Positions 35,597-44,933 of a DNA stretch of 64,000 bases are shown one piece after another (within the stretch, counting starts at the first letter, position 1; the number at the start of each line of letters is the position of its first letter). The DNA lies in NCBI RefSeq assembly GCF_001005315.1, contig NZ_LBMG01000007.1, positions 62,001 to 126,000 of the forward strand, given 5' to 3'. Origin of the DNA: Kordia jejudonensis. GTDB lineage: Bacteria; Bacteroidota; Bacteroidia; Flavobacteriales; Flavobacteriaceae. The notes below the pieces were generated by a model. The model saw nothing but the letters and a program-made list of their open reading frames with translations, was not told the DNA's origin and did no database searches. Position numbers and translations under genes: made by a program.

Positions 35597-35860
35597 GTAG
35601 TTAATTGGTAAGTATTACAACAAATATAGTTTTTTCTTACAAATAAATAAATTTACCAATTATTTTTTTCAATTATATAGATTATAAAAAAACTAGACTG
35701 AAACTCAACGGTGTTTTAATATACATTAGAGAAAATAATTTTTCAAATTAATACAGTTCATACTAAAGTAATGGAACTTCGTACAAGTATTTAAGTCATG
35801 TGTGCATATTATATCATCAATTTCCTTTTTTTCATTAGATTTATATGATAAAACCAACGA

Positions 35861-36406
35861 ATGAAAATTTTTAAAATAATTATTTCCATTGTACTACTTG
35901 CGATTTTTGCCTTTGCAGGATTTTTAGCTTATTCCTATTACAGCTATACGGAAGCTTTTAATACAGAAAACAAGCCTTATAAACACTATGTCGGTTATAT
36001 TGATTCTGAAAAAGCGTTGCTAACTGACGAATTTGATCTTTGTGATGAAGGCAGAATTTACCATACATACAGCAGTGCAAGCTTAAAAGCGTATAAAGGT
36101 TCAAAAAAGCGTTTCCGCGATCATATCCAAACGAGCTTTAATGACAATACATTTACAGATTCTGGCTATCTAAATTTTCGGTTTTTTGTAAATTGTGAAG
36201 GAAATGCAGGCATGTTTGAAATTATTCAAATGGATTTAGATTTAAAAGAATCGCCACTAAATCCACAACTCGTAGATTCACTATTTACGCTAACTTCAAA
36301 TCCTGAAAACTGGGAAATTATTGAATATTACGAAGCACCTAGAAATTATTACATGTACATATCATACCGAATAGAAAATGGAAAAGTTACTGAAATTATC
36401 CCTTAG
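35861..36406 (+). CDS. unknown protein with an N-terminal membrane anchor
   Basis: The 181-residue protein starts with a helix, MKIFKIIISIVLLAIFAFAG. A globular part has the phrase NFRFFVNCEGNAGMFEIIQM and ends with a beta strand AYISYRIENGKVTEIIP-like tail, which may be TonB C-terminal-like (low confidence). It overlaps the start of the following lipoprotein gene by 29 bases, so the two are co-translated. Function unknown. Confidence 0.55.
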   Translation: MKIFKIIISIVLLAIFAFAGFLAYSYYSYTEAFNTENKPYKHYVGYIDSEKALLTDEFDLCDEGRIYHTYSSASLKAYKGSKKRFRDHIQTSFNDNTFTDSGYLNFRFFVNCEGNAGMFEIIQMDLDLKESPLNPQLVDSLFTLTSNPENWEIIEYYEAPRNYYMYISYRIENGKVTEIIP

Positions 36407-37289
36407 TTTTTGTTGTTTATGCTTGTTATTTTCTTGTGGAAATGATGCCGCAAACAAAAGACAACGCGCTGAAAAACGCTATAAAGAAGCAATTCGATTT
36501 ACACAAGGCACAACAGCTTTTCAAAACGGAATTGCCGAAGCTGTCGCTATTGACTCAACCTACGAAGATGCCGTATACGAACTTTCCGTAGCACACCTAA
36601 AACGCGGAATGCCACACAAATGGTTGCCACAATACAACAAAGCACTTGCACTAAATCCTGAATATCGATATCCATGGCGCGGTTATTTATATCTTTGGTT
36701 TTATAGAGATTACAAAAAAGCCATTGCAGACTTTGACGCTTCTGACTCACTTACACCTAATTTTATTGATGCGCCACAAGGTCATAGTGTCGATTTTTGG
36801 CGCGGAATTGCCTATTTGGGTTTAAATGACCACAAAAATTCCATTGCCTATTTTGACAAACACATTCAAAAAGAAACCGAAGAAACTGGTGAAGATTGGG
36901 TAGAACATGAAGCTTTTCTCTACAGAGGAATTGCACATTACGAAGCTGGAAATCAGGAAGAAGCACTCAAAAATTTCAATACCTTACTAAAATACAACTC
37001 CGATTTTGCGGACGCGAAATATTACAAAGCTTTGTTGCTTCGTGATACACTGGAAAAACTTCAACAGGAAATTGAAATGGCAGGATCAAGATATGGCTCT
37101 ACATTACACACAAAAATTCCAAGAGAAAAATTCCAAGAGAAAAAACAAGAAGCACTTTTACTAATTGACGAAGCTATTGACAACTTCAACAATGGCTATT
37201 CAAATCAGCGTCCATATGTGGAAACATTGCGACAATTATATGGGGAAGATTATATAAACCTAAAAACGAAATTAGAGGCAATGTACTAA
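36378..37289 (+). CDS. TPR lipoprotein
   Basis: The 303-residue lipoprotein begins MEKLLKLSLSFCCLCLLFSC, with a lipobox LFSC. Several tetratricopeptide-like repeats follow: ADFDASDSLTPNFIDAP, WRGIAYLGLNDHKNSIAYF, YRGIAHYEAGNQEEALKNFN. TPR repeats mediate protein interactions, so it is likely a periplasmic scaffold together with the overlapping upstream gene. The ATG overlaps that gene by 29 bases in another frame. Confidence 0.8.
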   Translation: MEKLLKLSLSFCCLCLLFSCGNDAANKRQRAEKRYKEAIRFTQGTTAFQNGIAEAVAIDSTYEDAVYELSVAHLKRGMPHKWLPQYNKALALNPEYRYPWRGYLYLWFYRDYKKAIADFDASDSLTPNFIDAPQGHSVDFWRGIAYLGLNDHKNSIAYFDKHIQKETEETGEDWVEHEAFLYRGIAHYEAGNQEEALKNFNTLLKYNSDFADAKYYKALLLRDTLEKLQQEIEMAGSRYGSTLHTKIPREKFQEKKQEALLLIDEAIDNFNNGYSNQRPYVETLRQLYGEDYINLKTKLEAMY

Positions 37290-37513
37290 TTTTTCTTGCG
37301 CTCAACTTTCAACTAATATGTCCCAACTACGGTATCGTTTTGTGCTAGTTAGAAAGATAACACAGATAAATTACTTTTAAATTTCGTTGATTACGTGTCT
37401 AATATTTTGATTTCCATCAATATTATTATAGCTTTAGCATGAACGGAAATTTCTATACAACTACGTGTAGTTTATTTCAATAACCAACAATATTTCACCA
37501 AAATCTAACAAAA

Positions 37514-38029
37514 ATGAACCTTTCAAAAAAAATCAATCGTATTGCAATTGCTTTTCTACTCATAAGTGCAATTGCTTTTCAAAGTTGTGGCGACAAAGAT
37601 AAAAAAGACGCTATGGAGAAAGAATTAGCGGCAGTACATCAAAAAATGGATTCAATTCATGACATGATGGAAAAAGATCACGAGCGTTTTGAAGCAAAAC
37701 ATAAAGAATGGCAAAAAATGCATAAAGTGACAGATACTACCAGCAATGAAAATGAGCATGTTGCTTTTGAAACAAAACATCAAAATATCATTAAAAAACA
37801 TTCCGCTATTTTAGACAATCATGAAAAATTGATGGAAGAACATGAAAAAATAGAAGAAGCACATTTATCTGGCGATAAAACAATAGAAGAAATAAAAGCT
37901 GAGCATGACAAGATACAAGCTGATCACGAAAAAATGGAAGCAGAACACAAACAAATGGTGGAGGAACATGAAAAAATGGAAGCGGAACACAATAAAATGA
38001 ATAAAGATCATAGCGAACCAAAAGAATAA
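37514..38029 (+). CDS. His-rich coiled-coil lipoprotein
   Basis: The 171-residue protein has a signal and lipobox, FQSC. The mature part is almost all helix with a heptad-like repeat of EHEKM, AEHKQM, EEHEKM, AEHNKM near the C-terminus, so a histidine occurs every seven residues. About 20 His are present in 150 residues, together with many Glu and Lys. It may be a periplasmic or surface metal-binding coiled coil. No known family name is offered. Confidence 0.75.
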   Translation: MNLSKKINRIAIAFLLISAIAFQSCGDKDKKDAMEKELAAVHQKMDSIHDMMEKDHERFEAKHKEWQKMHKVTDTTSNENEHVAFETKHQNIIKKHSAILDNHEKLMEEHEKIEEAHLSGDKTIEEIKAEHDKIQADHEKMEAEHKQMVEEHEKMEAEHNKMNKDHSEPKE

Positions 38030-38068
38030 TACATTCTATACCAATCAAATAAGTACAACAGTAAGAAC

Positions 38069-38102
38069 AAAAAATGAGCAAAGGAAACTTGCTCATTTTT
38101 TT
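38069..38102 (+). terminator. rho-independent terminator
   Basis: AAAAATGAGCAA pairs with TTGCTCATTTTT around AGGAAAC, followed by more T. It ends the His-rich lipoprotein unit. Confidence 0.8.
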
Positions 38103-38192
38103 GTTTTATTGCTTATATTGAATACACATTCGTAATTTATAACATCCGTTTTTAAAGCGAACAATGGTAAATTTCTCATAAATAATCAAAGT

Positions 38193-39971
38193 ATGCCAAC
38201 GCAGAAAAAATCATTATTTAGACGTTTCTTAATTTGGAGATACAAACATATATCCAACAAGAATTTTGTTTTCATCCTGAGCATTTTAGTTGGTTTAGGA
38301 TCTGGTTTGGTTGCGGTTACGATTAAGAATATTACATTTTGGATTCAAGCATTATTAGAAAACGGCATCATATTTTCTAAAAATCAACTATACTTCATTT
38401 TACCGTTGGTCGGATTGTTTTTAGTCTATCTGGTTTCTAAATTTATCTTTAAAAAACAAACGGAACACGCTATTTCGTCCATTTTATATGCGTTATCCAA
38501 ACGCACTGGAATTATTCCAAATCATAAAATGTATGTACCGCTAATTACAGCGCCGTTAACGGTTGGTTTTGGTGGTTCGGTTGGATTGTTAGGTCCCGCA
38601 ATTGCTTCAGGTTCGGCTATAAGTTCCAACATTAGTAAACTTTTTCACATCAACAGTAAAACCCGAATGTTGTTGATTGGTTGTGCGGCAGCTGGCGCAA
38701 TTTCTTCTATCTTTAAATCGCCCGTAGCAGCTATCATTTTCGCCATTGAAGTCTTTAGTTTAGATTTAACGCTCACTTCCTTAATTCCACTTTTATTAGC
38801 ATCCGTTTCGGCAGTTGTAACGTCGTATTTTTTTCTTGGGAATGAAAACTTGTTCAATTTTACACTTTCAGAACAATTTCAACTAAGTGATATTCCATTT
38901 TATGTACTGCTTGGCGTAGGAACTGCGTTTGCGTCTATCTATTTTACTAAAATGCACTTTGCCATCACTACCTTTTTTGATCGATTTAAACAAAAAATCA
39001 CTAAACTCATTATTTGCGGATTGGGCATTGGTGTCATGCTCTATTTTATTCCGCCTTTATACGGAGAAGGTTTTGGCTTCATTACCAATTTACTCGATGG
39101 AAATCATATTCAAGCATTGGGAAAAACGCCTTTAGACAATTACACCGAAAATATTTGGGTGGTCATTTTGCTGCTTATCGGAATTACCATTTTTAAAGCG
39201 ATTGCCATGACTACAACTTTTGCGGCTGGAGGTTCGGGCGGAATTTTTATTCCAACAATGGTTATGGGAAGCGCGCTTGGGAATATTGTTGCCAAAGTCA
39301 TCAATCAATTTGGATTTAGTGTTTCGGAAGCTAACTTCACATTAGTTGGCATGGCAGGTTTAATTGCTGGCGTATTACATGCGCCGTTAACGGCAATTTT
39401 CTTGATTGCTGAAATTACGGGCGGATACGATTTGTTTGTACCGTTGATGCTTACCTGTGCAATTTCGTTCTTAATTACAAAAAATCTATTAAACTATACC
39501 ATTTACACACGCGAACTTTCTGAAACGGGCGAATTGTTAACACACAACAAAGATGAAACGGTACTTACGTTGATGGCGTTAGATAGTGTAATTGAACAAA
39601 ACTTTAGCACCATAAAACCCGAAATGACACTCGGCGAAATGTTGCACGAAGCGGTTGCAAAATCGAAACGAAACTTGTTTCCTGTAGTAGATGAAGAAGA
39701 AAATTTGGTTGGAATTATTGTATTAGATGATATTCGAGAGTTTATGTTTGATACGTCTTTATACGATTCGCTTTCGGTAAACGATTTTATGCACGACGCG
39801 CCCGATTATATTATTTATGAAGAAGATAATATGAAATCTGTGATGAAAAAATTTCAAGATAGCAGCGCTTGGAATTTGCCTGTTTTGAAAGATGGAAAAT
39901 ACTACGGATTTGTGTCAAAATCGAAATTATTAACGGCATATAGACGAAAGTTAATTACTTTTACGCGATAA
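38193..39971 (+). CDS. ClC-family chloride channel with CBS domains, gating Glu missing
   Basis: The 592-residue membrane protein has the ClC fold with the selectivity segment AAGGSGGIFIPTMVMGSALG. The place of the GREGP gate reads GGSVGLLGP, with Leu133 where the gating glutamate (Glu148 of E. coli ClC) should be. C-terminally, two CBS domains (about 460-590) carry LFPVVDEEENLVGIIVLDDI and WNLPVLKDGKYYGFVSKSKL. Loss of that glutamate abolishes proton coupling in studied ClC transporters, so this one may be a passive channel. Neighbours are unrelated. Confidence 0.9.
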   Translation: MPTQKKSLFRRFLIWRYKHISNKNFVFILSILVGLGSGLVAVTIKNITFWIQALLENGIIFSKNQLYFILPLVGLFLVYLVSKFIFKKQTEHAISSILYALSKRTGIIPNHKMYVPLITAPLTVGFGGSVGLLGPAIASGSAISSNISKLFHINSKTRMLLIGCAAAGAISSIFKSPVAAIIFAIEVFSLDLTLTSLIPLLLASVSAVVTSYFFLGNENLFNFTLSEQFQLSDIPFYVLLGVGTAFASIYFTKMHFAITTFFDRFKQKITKLIICGLGIGVMLYFIPPLYGEGFGFITNLLDGNHIQALGKTPLDNYTENIWVVILLLIGITIFKAIAMTTTFAAGGSGGIFIPTMVMGSALGNIVAKVINQFGFSVSEANFTLVGMAGLIAGVLHAPLTAIFLIAEITGGYDLFVPLMLTCAISFLITKNLLNYTIYTRELSETGELLTHNKDETVLTLMALDSVIEQNFSTIKPEMTLGEMLHEAVAKSKRNLFPVVDEEENLVGIIVLDDIREFMFDTSLYDSLSVNDFMHDAPDYIIYEEDNMKSVMKKFQDSSAWNLPVLKDGKYYGFVSKSKLLTAYRRKLITFTR

Positions 39972-39989
39972 ATTGAAGTTTACTATTAT

Positions 39990-40517
39990 ATGAGACTACT
40001 TATATACATGTTTCTATTTTTAATGCCTTTATCTGTTATTCAATCTCAAGAATTAACAACAATTGATAGAAATGGTTTTTCAATAACGTTCCCCAATTCT
40101 TGGAAAGAAGAAAAAGTTCCTAATTGCCTAATTTATATTTTAGAATCTGAAACTGATAAAATACAAACTAATTCCTTAACAAGTATAGGAATACAAGAAA
40201 CTAAAAACAGTCAAACGCTAGAAGCATTTTCCAAAGAATATGAAGATGACTTAACTAATCATAAAAACTTGAAAGATTTCAAAATCAAGGCAAAGAGAAA
40301 TCTAATGTACGGTAGTAAAAAAGCTATCCGGTACTTTTACACAGCTACAGATTCACACATTCCTATAGAGGTAATGGCAATTGCAATTGAAAACGAAGGA
40401 AAAATTATCTTAGTTACTGCAACTATTTATTGGTTTAGACCTAATAGTAAAAAATTAGATTTCGTACAATTACTTAATAAAACAGAAAAAATACTTAATT
40501 CTATAAAAGTAGAATAG
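39990..40517 (+). CDS. secreted PsbP/DcrB-like protein
   Basis: The 175-residue protein begins with a signal peptide, MRLLIYMFLFLMPLSVIQSQ. It then has FSITFPNSWKEEKVP, typical of the PsbP/DUF1795-like fold. It lies 18 bases after the ClC stop and 25 before the next small gene. Function is unknown for the family in Flavobacteriaceae. Confidence 0.6.
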   Translation: MRLLIYMFLFLMPLSVIQSQELTTIDRNGFSITFPNSWKEEKVPNCLIYILESETDKIQTNSLTSIGIQETKNSQTLEAFSKEYEDDLTNHKNLKDFKIKAKRNLMYGSKKAIRYFYTATDSHIPIEVMAIAIENEGKIILVTATIYWFRPNSKKLDFVQLLNKTEKILNSIKVE

Positions 40518-40542
40518 TGTTTTTACTTTAAAAAATAAACAC

Positions 40543-40782
40543 ATGAAATACCTTCTCATCATACTACTCATCGCATTAATAGGCGTTGGAATTTTTGCAC
40601 ATTATTACGAATTTCAAGAAGAAAACTTTGATCAAAAAGTAATTGGTATCTGTATTTTGACGTTTTCTTTTATTTGGATGCCGCTATTTATTTACCATCG
40701 ATACAAAGGACGAAAAAAGGAAGATTTTATACTTTCTAACGAGAAATTGAAAGAAATGAATGACTTCAACCGAAAAGAATAA
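40543..40782 (+). CDS. small two-helix membrane protein
   Basis: The 79-residue protein, MKYLLIILLIALIGVGIFA, has two membrane helices (about 3-20 and 35-55) with a basic RHRYKGRKKED-like linker. No family recognised. It ends 81 bases before the cold-shock gene. Confidence 0.5.
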   Translation: MKYLLIILLIALIGVGIFAHYYEFQEENFDQKVIGICILTFSFIWMPLFIYHRYKGRKKEDFILSNEKLKEMNDFNRKE

Positions 40783-40863
40783 CATAAAAATAGTGTTCAG
40801 GTATGCTAGTTATGCTTTAAAAACAGTAACTTAGATATCTATTAATTTTATTTTTTATCACAA

Positions 40864-41058
40864 ATGACTGGTACAGTTAAATTTTTCAATGAATCTAAAG
40901 GTTTTGGATTCATCACCAACGACGAAACAGGAAGAGACATTTTTGTCCACGTTTCCAACTTAAACGGCTTAGTTATAAACGAAGGCGATAAAGTTTTTTT
41001 CGAAGAGGAACAAGGAAAAAAAGGAATGGTCGCAGCACAAGTACAAATTATTGAATAG
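40864..41058 (+). CDS. cold-shock (CspA-family) RNA-binding protein
   Basis: The 64-residue single cold-shock domain has RNP1 KGFGFI and RNP2 DIFVHVS, with MTGTVKFFNESKGFGFITND at the start. It binds single-stranded RNA and acts as an RNA chaperone. A perfect palindromic terminator follows. The length is normal. Confidence 0.95.
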   Translation: MTGTVKFFNESKGFGFITNDETGRDIFVHVSNLNGLVINEGDKVFFEEEQGKKGMVAAQVQIIE

Positions 41059-41086
41059 TACTTTTACGAACACATTTTACAATTTC

Positions 41087-41113
41087 ACGCGCAATATATA
41101 TTGCGCGTTTTTT
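41087..41113 (+). terminator. terminator of the cold-shock gene
   Basis: ACGCGCAATAT and ATATTGCGCGT form an 11-base perfect inverted repeat (41087-41108) followed by T residues. Confidence 0.8.
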
Positions 41114-41149
41114 ATGTTATTTAGTATTGTTACTACAACGCTAGTACAC

Positions 41150-41938
41150 TTATTCCGCTAGTAATTTTTGAATTTCTACAGCTAATTTTTCAACATTTCC
41201 TTCCGAGTTTCCTATAGAAATGTATCGTACGATACCTTTTTTATCGATCACAAAACTTTTTGGAATTGCGCCTGTAGCATATTCTTTCCAGATTTTTTGA
41301 GTTGTATCAAATCCAACATTAAAGTCAACTTCATACTTTTTTAAATCGCGCATCTTTTTTTGAACCTTTTCTTGCGTTTCTCCTATAGAAATTGGCAATA
41401 AAACGAAATCTTCATTTTGAAATGGTGTAATTATTTGAGATGGGAATTCTGTAAATTCCATCAAACAAGGCGCACACCATGTTGCCCAAAAGTTGATCAA
41501 TACCACTTTTCCTTTTAATTTGGATAAGGTAATTTTTTGTCCGTCGAGCATTGCAACCGTAAAATCTTTTGCTTTTTCGTCTACGTTCAATCTTAATTCA
41601 TTCGCTCGATTTTTACTTTTAGCTGAACTTTTTTTCGCAGAAGATTTGTTTTTCGCTCGTGCCTTTTTTTCTTCTTCCGTTAATAAAGCGACTTTTATGA
41701 TAAACTCTTTATCGCCAATAACATCTCCAAATTTTAGCGCAAGTCCGTTACGTTCTGCTTCGGTTACGCCTTTATTCATACTTTTGATATAACCGTTTTT
41801 TCCATATGCATCTAACTGCTCTTTTGTAATGATTTCATTACCAACAATGATGACGTATTCAGGTTTTTTGGCAGCATTTTTTTGTCCAAATGCTATCAAT
41901 CCGCATAAAAAGAAGCATATAAATAGTAGTTTTTTCAT
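41150..41938 (-). CDS. TlpA-like thioredoxin with signal peptide
   Basis: The 262-residue protein starts MKKLLFICFFLCGLIAFGQ (signal peptide). A Lys/Ser/Ala-rich linker occupies about 91-112, and the thioredoxin domain carries WCAPC (Cys155, Cys158) and the cis-Pro segment GAIPKSFVI. The N-terminal 90 residues have no known family. It is likely a periplasmic disulfide reductase. It is read towards the left from the tadA side, about 20 bases after the tadA stop. Confidence 0.88.
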   Translation of the reverse strand: MKKLLFICFFLCGLIAFGQKNAAKKPEYVIIVGNEIITKEQLDAYGKNGYIKSMNKGVTEAERNGLALKFGDVIGDKEFIIKVALLTEEEKKARAKNKSSAKKSSAKSKNRANELRLNVDEKAKDFTVAMLDGQKITLSKLKGKVVLINFWATWCAPCLMEFTEFPSQIITPFQNEDFVLLPISIGETQEKVQKKMRDLKKYEVDFNVGFDTTQKIWKEYATGAIPKSFVIDKKGIVRYISIGNSEGNVEKLAVEIQKLLAE

Positions 41939-41958
41939 CGTGTGTTTTTTTGACTGGA

Positions 41959-42414
41959 TTAATTTAAATTTCGCTTTTCAATAAAAAAACGTTTCAATAG
42001 TTGCGAAGCTTCTTTTGCCATTACACCACCTTTCATAACTGTTTTTGGATGCAATTTTGTGTCTAAGGCTATACAACCACGTTCTTCATCACGAGCGCCG
42101 TATACAATGTTTGAAATTTGACTCCAATACAGCGCGCCCGCGCACATTTGACACGGTTCGAGCGTTACGTACAACGTACATCTTTTTAAATATTTTCCAC
42201 CTAAAAAATTTGCTGCTGCCGTAATAGCTTGCATTTCTGCATGTGCCGTCACATCGGTTAAAGTTTCCGTTAGGTTGTGTCCGCGCGCAATGACTCTATT
42301 GTCAATCACAATGACAGCGCCCACAGGAACTTCGCCTTTTTCAAACGCCATTTCCGCTTCTTGCAGTGCTTTTTTCATGAAATAATTATCGTCGAAGATG
42401 TTTTCGAGTTGCAT
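41959..42414 (-). CDS. tadA: tRNA adenosine(34) deaminase TadA
   Basis: The 151-residue deaminase has the zinc motif HAE (His58, Glu60) and PCQMC (Cys88, Cys91) in the order expected of TadA. It converts A34 of tRNA-Arg(ACG) to inosine in bacteria. The ATG at 42414 is followed by MQLENIFDDNYFMKKALQEA. It lies directly upstream of the TlpA gene on the minus strand. Confidence 0.93.
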   Translation of the reverse strand: MQLENIFDDNYFMKKALQEAEMAFEKGEVPVGAVIVIDNRVIARGHNLTETLTDVTAHAEMQAITAAANFLGGKYLKRCTLYVTLEPCQMCAGALYWSQISNIVYGARDEERGCIALDTKLHPKTVMKGGVMAKEASQLLKRFFIEKRNLN

Positions 42415-42458
42415 AGACTAACTTTTTTTAGGCAAAGCTACGGTTTATACTATACTTT

Positions 42459-42575
42459 TTAATGCCAAAAGTGCCACCATTTGCATATATGACCTCCAAA
42501 ATTGGCAAATGCTGATACTGAAAAAGTTAAAGTTACTACCAAAAGTAATTGCGAACGTTTGGTTATTTTTTTCAT
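42459..42575 (-). CDS. 38-residue secreted micropeptide, Cys/Trp/His-rich tail
   Basis: A short frame, ATG at 42575 to TAA ending 42459, encodes MKKITKRSQLLLVVTLTFSV, then SAFANFGGHICKWWHFWH. The first 24 residues form a convincing signal peptide (KKITKR, hydrophobic core, SAFA). The mature end of 14 residues would be NFGGHICKWWHFWH: one Cys, three His and three Trp. It is too short for most gene callers. The gap between tadA and dxs otherwise shows no gene. Confidence 0.5.
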   Translation of the reverse strand: MKKITKRSQLLLVVTLTFSVSAFANFGGHICKWWHFWH

Positions 42576-42668
42576 ATTGAATTCTTTATGTTCTCAAATT
42601 ACAAAAAAAGTAAACAATAAGAACACCTCAATTTAAAATCGTAATTTTACAATTCTTAATTGTTTTAC

Positions 42669-44438
42669 ATGAACAAACTCCTTTCACATATCAATTCGCC
42701 TATCGATTTACGTAAACTTTCTAAAAACGAATTGCCACAAGTTGCGCAAGAATTACGCGAATTTATTATTGATATTGTCGCTACGAAAGAAGGACATTTG
42801 GGTGCAAGTTTGGGCGTTGTCGATCTTACAATTGCCTTGCATTATGTATTTGATACACCAAAAGATTTACTTGTTTGGGATGTTGGTCATCAAGCCTATG
42901 GACATAAAATTTTAACGGAAAGAAGAGCAGTTTTTCATACCAACCGACAAAAAAATGGAATTTCAGGTTTCCCAAAACGCGATGAAAGTGACTATGATAC
43001 CTTTGGCGTGGGACATTCGTCTACAGCAATTTCTGCGGCTTTAGGAATGGCAATTGCTTCCAAGTTGCAAAATAATTTTACCAAACAACATATTGCCGTG
43101 GTTGGCGATGCGTCTATTGCCAGTGGAATGGCGTTTGAAGCCATGAATCATGCAGGCGTTACAGATACAAATATTTTGATCATCCTGAATGATAATGCGA
43201 TTGGAATTGATCCAAGTGTTGGTGCGTTGAAACAGTATTTAACGAATGTAAAGAAAGGAACACAGAAGCAAGATAATATTTTTGAAGCGCTAAATTTTGA
43301 TTATTCTGGACCCATTGACGGACATGATATGCTAGGTATCGTTGCCGAATTGAAACGCTTGAAAACTGTAAAAGGTCCAAAGTTTTTGCATGTAATTACT
43401 ACGAAAGGAAAAGGATTACGCAAAGCTGAAGAAGATCAAGTAAAGTATCATGCGCCAGGAAAGTTTGATAAACTCACAGGAGAATTAGCGCCAAAAAATA
43501 CCGCACATTTACCACCAAAGTTTCAAGACGTTTTTGGACATACGATTGTAGAACTTGCCAAAGAGAATAAAAATATTGTGGGAATCACGCCAGCAATGCC
43601 AACAGGAAGTTCGTTGAAATATATGATGGAAGCGATTCCTGAACGTGCGTTTGATGTTGGTATTGCCGAACAACACGCTGTAACGTTAGCCGCTGGAATG
43701 GCAACGCAAGGTTTAATTCCGTTTTGCAATGTATATTCTACATTTTTGCAACGCGCATACGATCAGGTAATACATGATGTTGCGTTGCAAAATTTGCCTG
43801 TAATTTTTTGTTTGGACAGAGCCGGATTGGTAGGACAAGATGGTGCTACACATCACGGTGTGTTTGATTTGGCGTATTTGCGCTGCATACCAAACCTCAT
43901 CATTTTTGCTCCTTTGAATGAAGTTGCGTTGCGAAACATCATGTATACTGCGCAACTTGGTTTGAAACATCCTATTGCCATTCGTTATCCAAGAGGTCGT
44001 GGCGTCATGACAGATTGGAAACAACCGTTTTCTACTATTGAAATTGGAAAAGGAACATGCATCAATGAAGGTAGTGAAGTTGCAATTTTGAGTATTGGAG
44101 CTATTGGAAATAGTGTGATTGATCTGTGCAAAGAAGCTGATTTTTCAGGTAACGTAGCTCATTATGATATGCAGTTTGTAAAACCGTTGGACGAAGTGTT
44201 ATTACATGAAATTTTCAAAAAATTTGATGCAATTATCACACTTGAAGATGGTACCATACAAGGTGGTTTTGGAAGTGCTGTGAGTGCGTTTGCTTCGCAG
44301 CATCAATATTCAAATAAGTTGTATGTATTAGGAGTTCCTGATCGTTTTGTGGAACATGGAACTGTAGATGAATTGTATGAAGAATGTGGAATTTCGAAAG
44401 ATGCAATTAAGGAATTAGTGTCGAATTTATTGACATAA
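42669..44438 (+). CDS. dxs: 1-deoxy-D-xylulose-5-phosphate synthase
   Basis: The 589-residue enzyme starts at ATG 42669 (MNKLLSHINSP), preferred to the TTG three codons earlier. The thiamine-diphosphate site is VVGDASIASGMAFEAMNHAG with LNDNAIGI after it. The C-terminal pyrimidine domain has GIAEQHAVTLAAGMA and PRGRG. It makes DXP from pyruvate and glyceraldehyde-3-phosphate, the first step of the MEP pathway, which feeds the polyprenyl synthase encoded at 20223. It is slightly shorter than E. coli Dxs (about 620). Confidence 0.96.
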   Translation: MNKLLSHINSPIDLRKLSKNELPQVAQELREFIIDIVATKEGHLGASLGVVDLTIALHYVFDTPKDLLVWDVGHQAYGHKILTERRAVFHTNRQKNGISGFPKRDESDYDTFGVGHSSTAISAALGMAIASKLQNNFTKQHIAVVGDASIASGMAFEAMNHAGVTDTNILIILNDNAIGIDPSVGALKQYLTNVKKGTQKQDNIFEALNFDYSGPIDGHDMLGIVAELKRLKTVKGPKFLHVITTKGKGLRKAEEDQVKYHAPGKFDKLTGELAPKNTAHLPPKFQDVFGHTIVELAKENKNIVGITPAMPTGSSLKYMMEAIPERAFDVGIAEQHAVTLAAGMATQGLIPFCNVYSTFLQRAYDQVIHDVALQNLPVIFCLDRAGLVGQDGATHHGVFDLAYLRCIPNLIIFAPLNEVALRNIMYTAQLGLKHPIAIRYPRGRGVMTDWKQPFSTIEIGKGTCINEGSEVAILSIGAIGNSVIDLCKEADFSGNVAHYDMQFVKPLDEVLLHEIFKKFDAIITLEDGTIQGGFGSAVSAFASQHQYSNKLYVLGVPDRFVEHGTVDELYEECGISKDAIKELVSNLLT

Positions 44439-44503
44439 GTCACGAATTTATATTTTTTTGGCATGAATTGTAACTCGCTTTTGCAGTGGAATCTGTTTTT
44501 GCA

Positions 44504-44914
44504 TCATCGTTCCCAAAGATCACTTTTTTCAATGAGTTGTTTGAGAATTTCCATATCAACATCTGCCAAATTTTTAATGTATAAACAACCTTTGCCCGTT
44601 TTGTGTTTTCCGAGTTTACTGAGCAATTCTTCCTGTGCACTGACATCGAACATCATGTATAATGACATGTGTGCTTTTGCTGGAGAAAATCCTGTATTGA
44701 ACCATTCAAATTCGTCTCCATTTTTTCGCTGATAAGAATATTTGCCGTAACCAATCATCTTCTTTCCCCAAATTTTAGGCTCTTTTCCCGTGATTTCTTT
44801 GAAAACTTCTAGTAATGTTTTGCTATCTGCTTTCCGCGTTTCGTTCTCAACAGCATCTACAAATGCATATACATCTTGATCTGTTTCCGCATTGACAAGT
44901 GTTTTTTTAGCCAT
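44504..44914 (-). CDS. DUF1801 domain protein (YdhG/YjbR-like)
   Basis: The 136-residue protein has the family pattern MIGYGKYSYQRKNGDEFEWF plus MSLYMMFDVSAQEELLSKLG. DUF1801 proteins are small, cytosolic, of unknown role. It is convergent with dxs; the 65-base gap holds no visible terminator of note. Confidence 0.85.
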   Translation of the reverse strand: MAKKTLVNAETDQDVYAFVDAVENETRKADSKTLLEVFKEITGKEPKIWGKKMIGYGKYSYQRKNGDEFEWFNTGFSPAKAHMSLYMMFDVSAQEELLSKLGKHKTGKGCLYIKNLADVDMEILKQLIEKSDLWER

Positions 44915-44933
44915 GTTTTAGATTTTTTAACTG

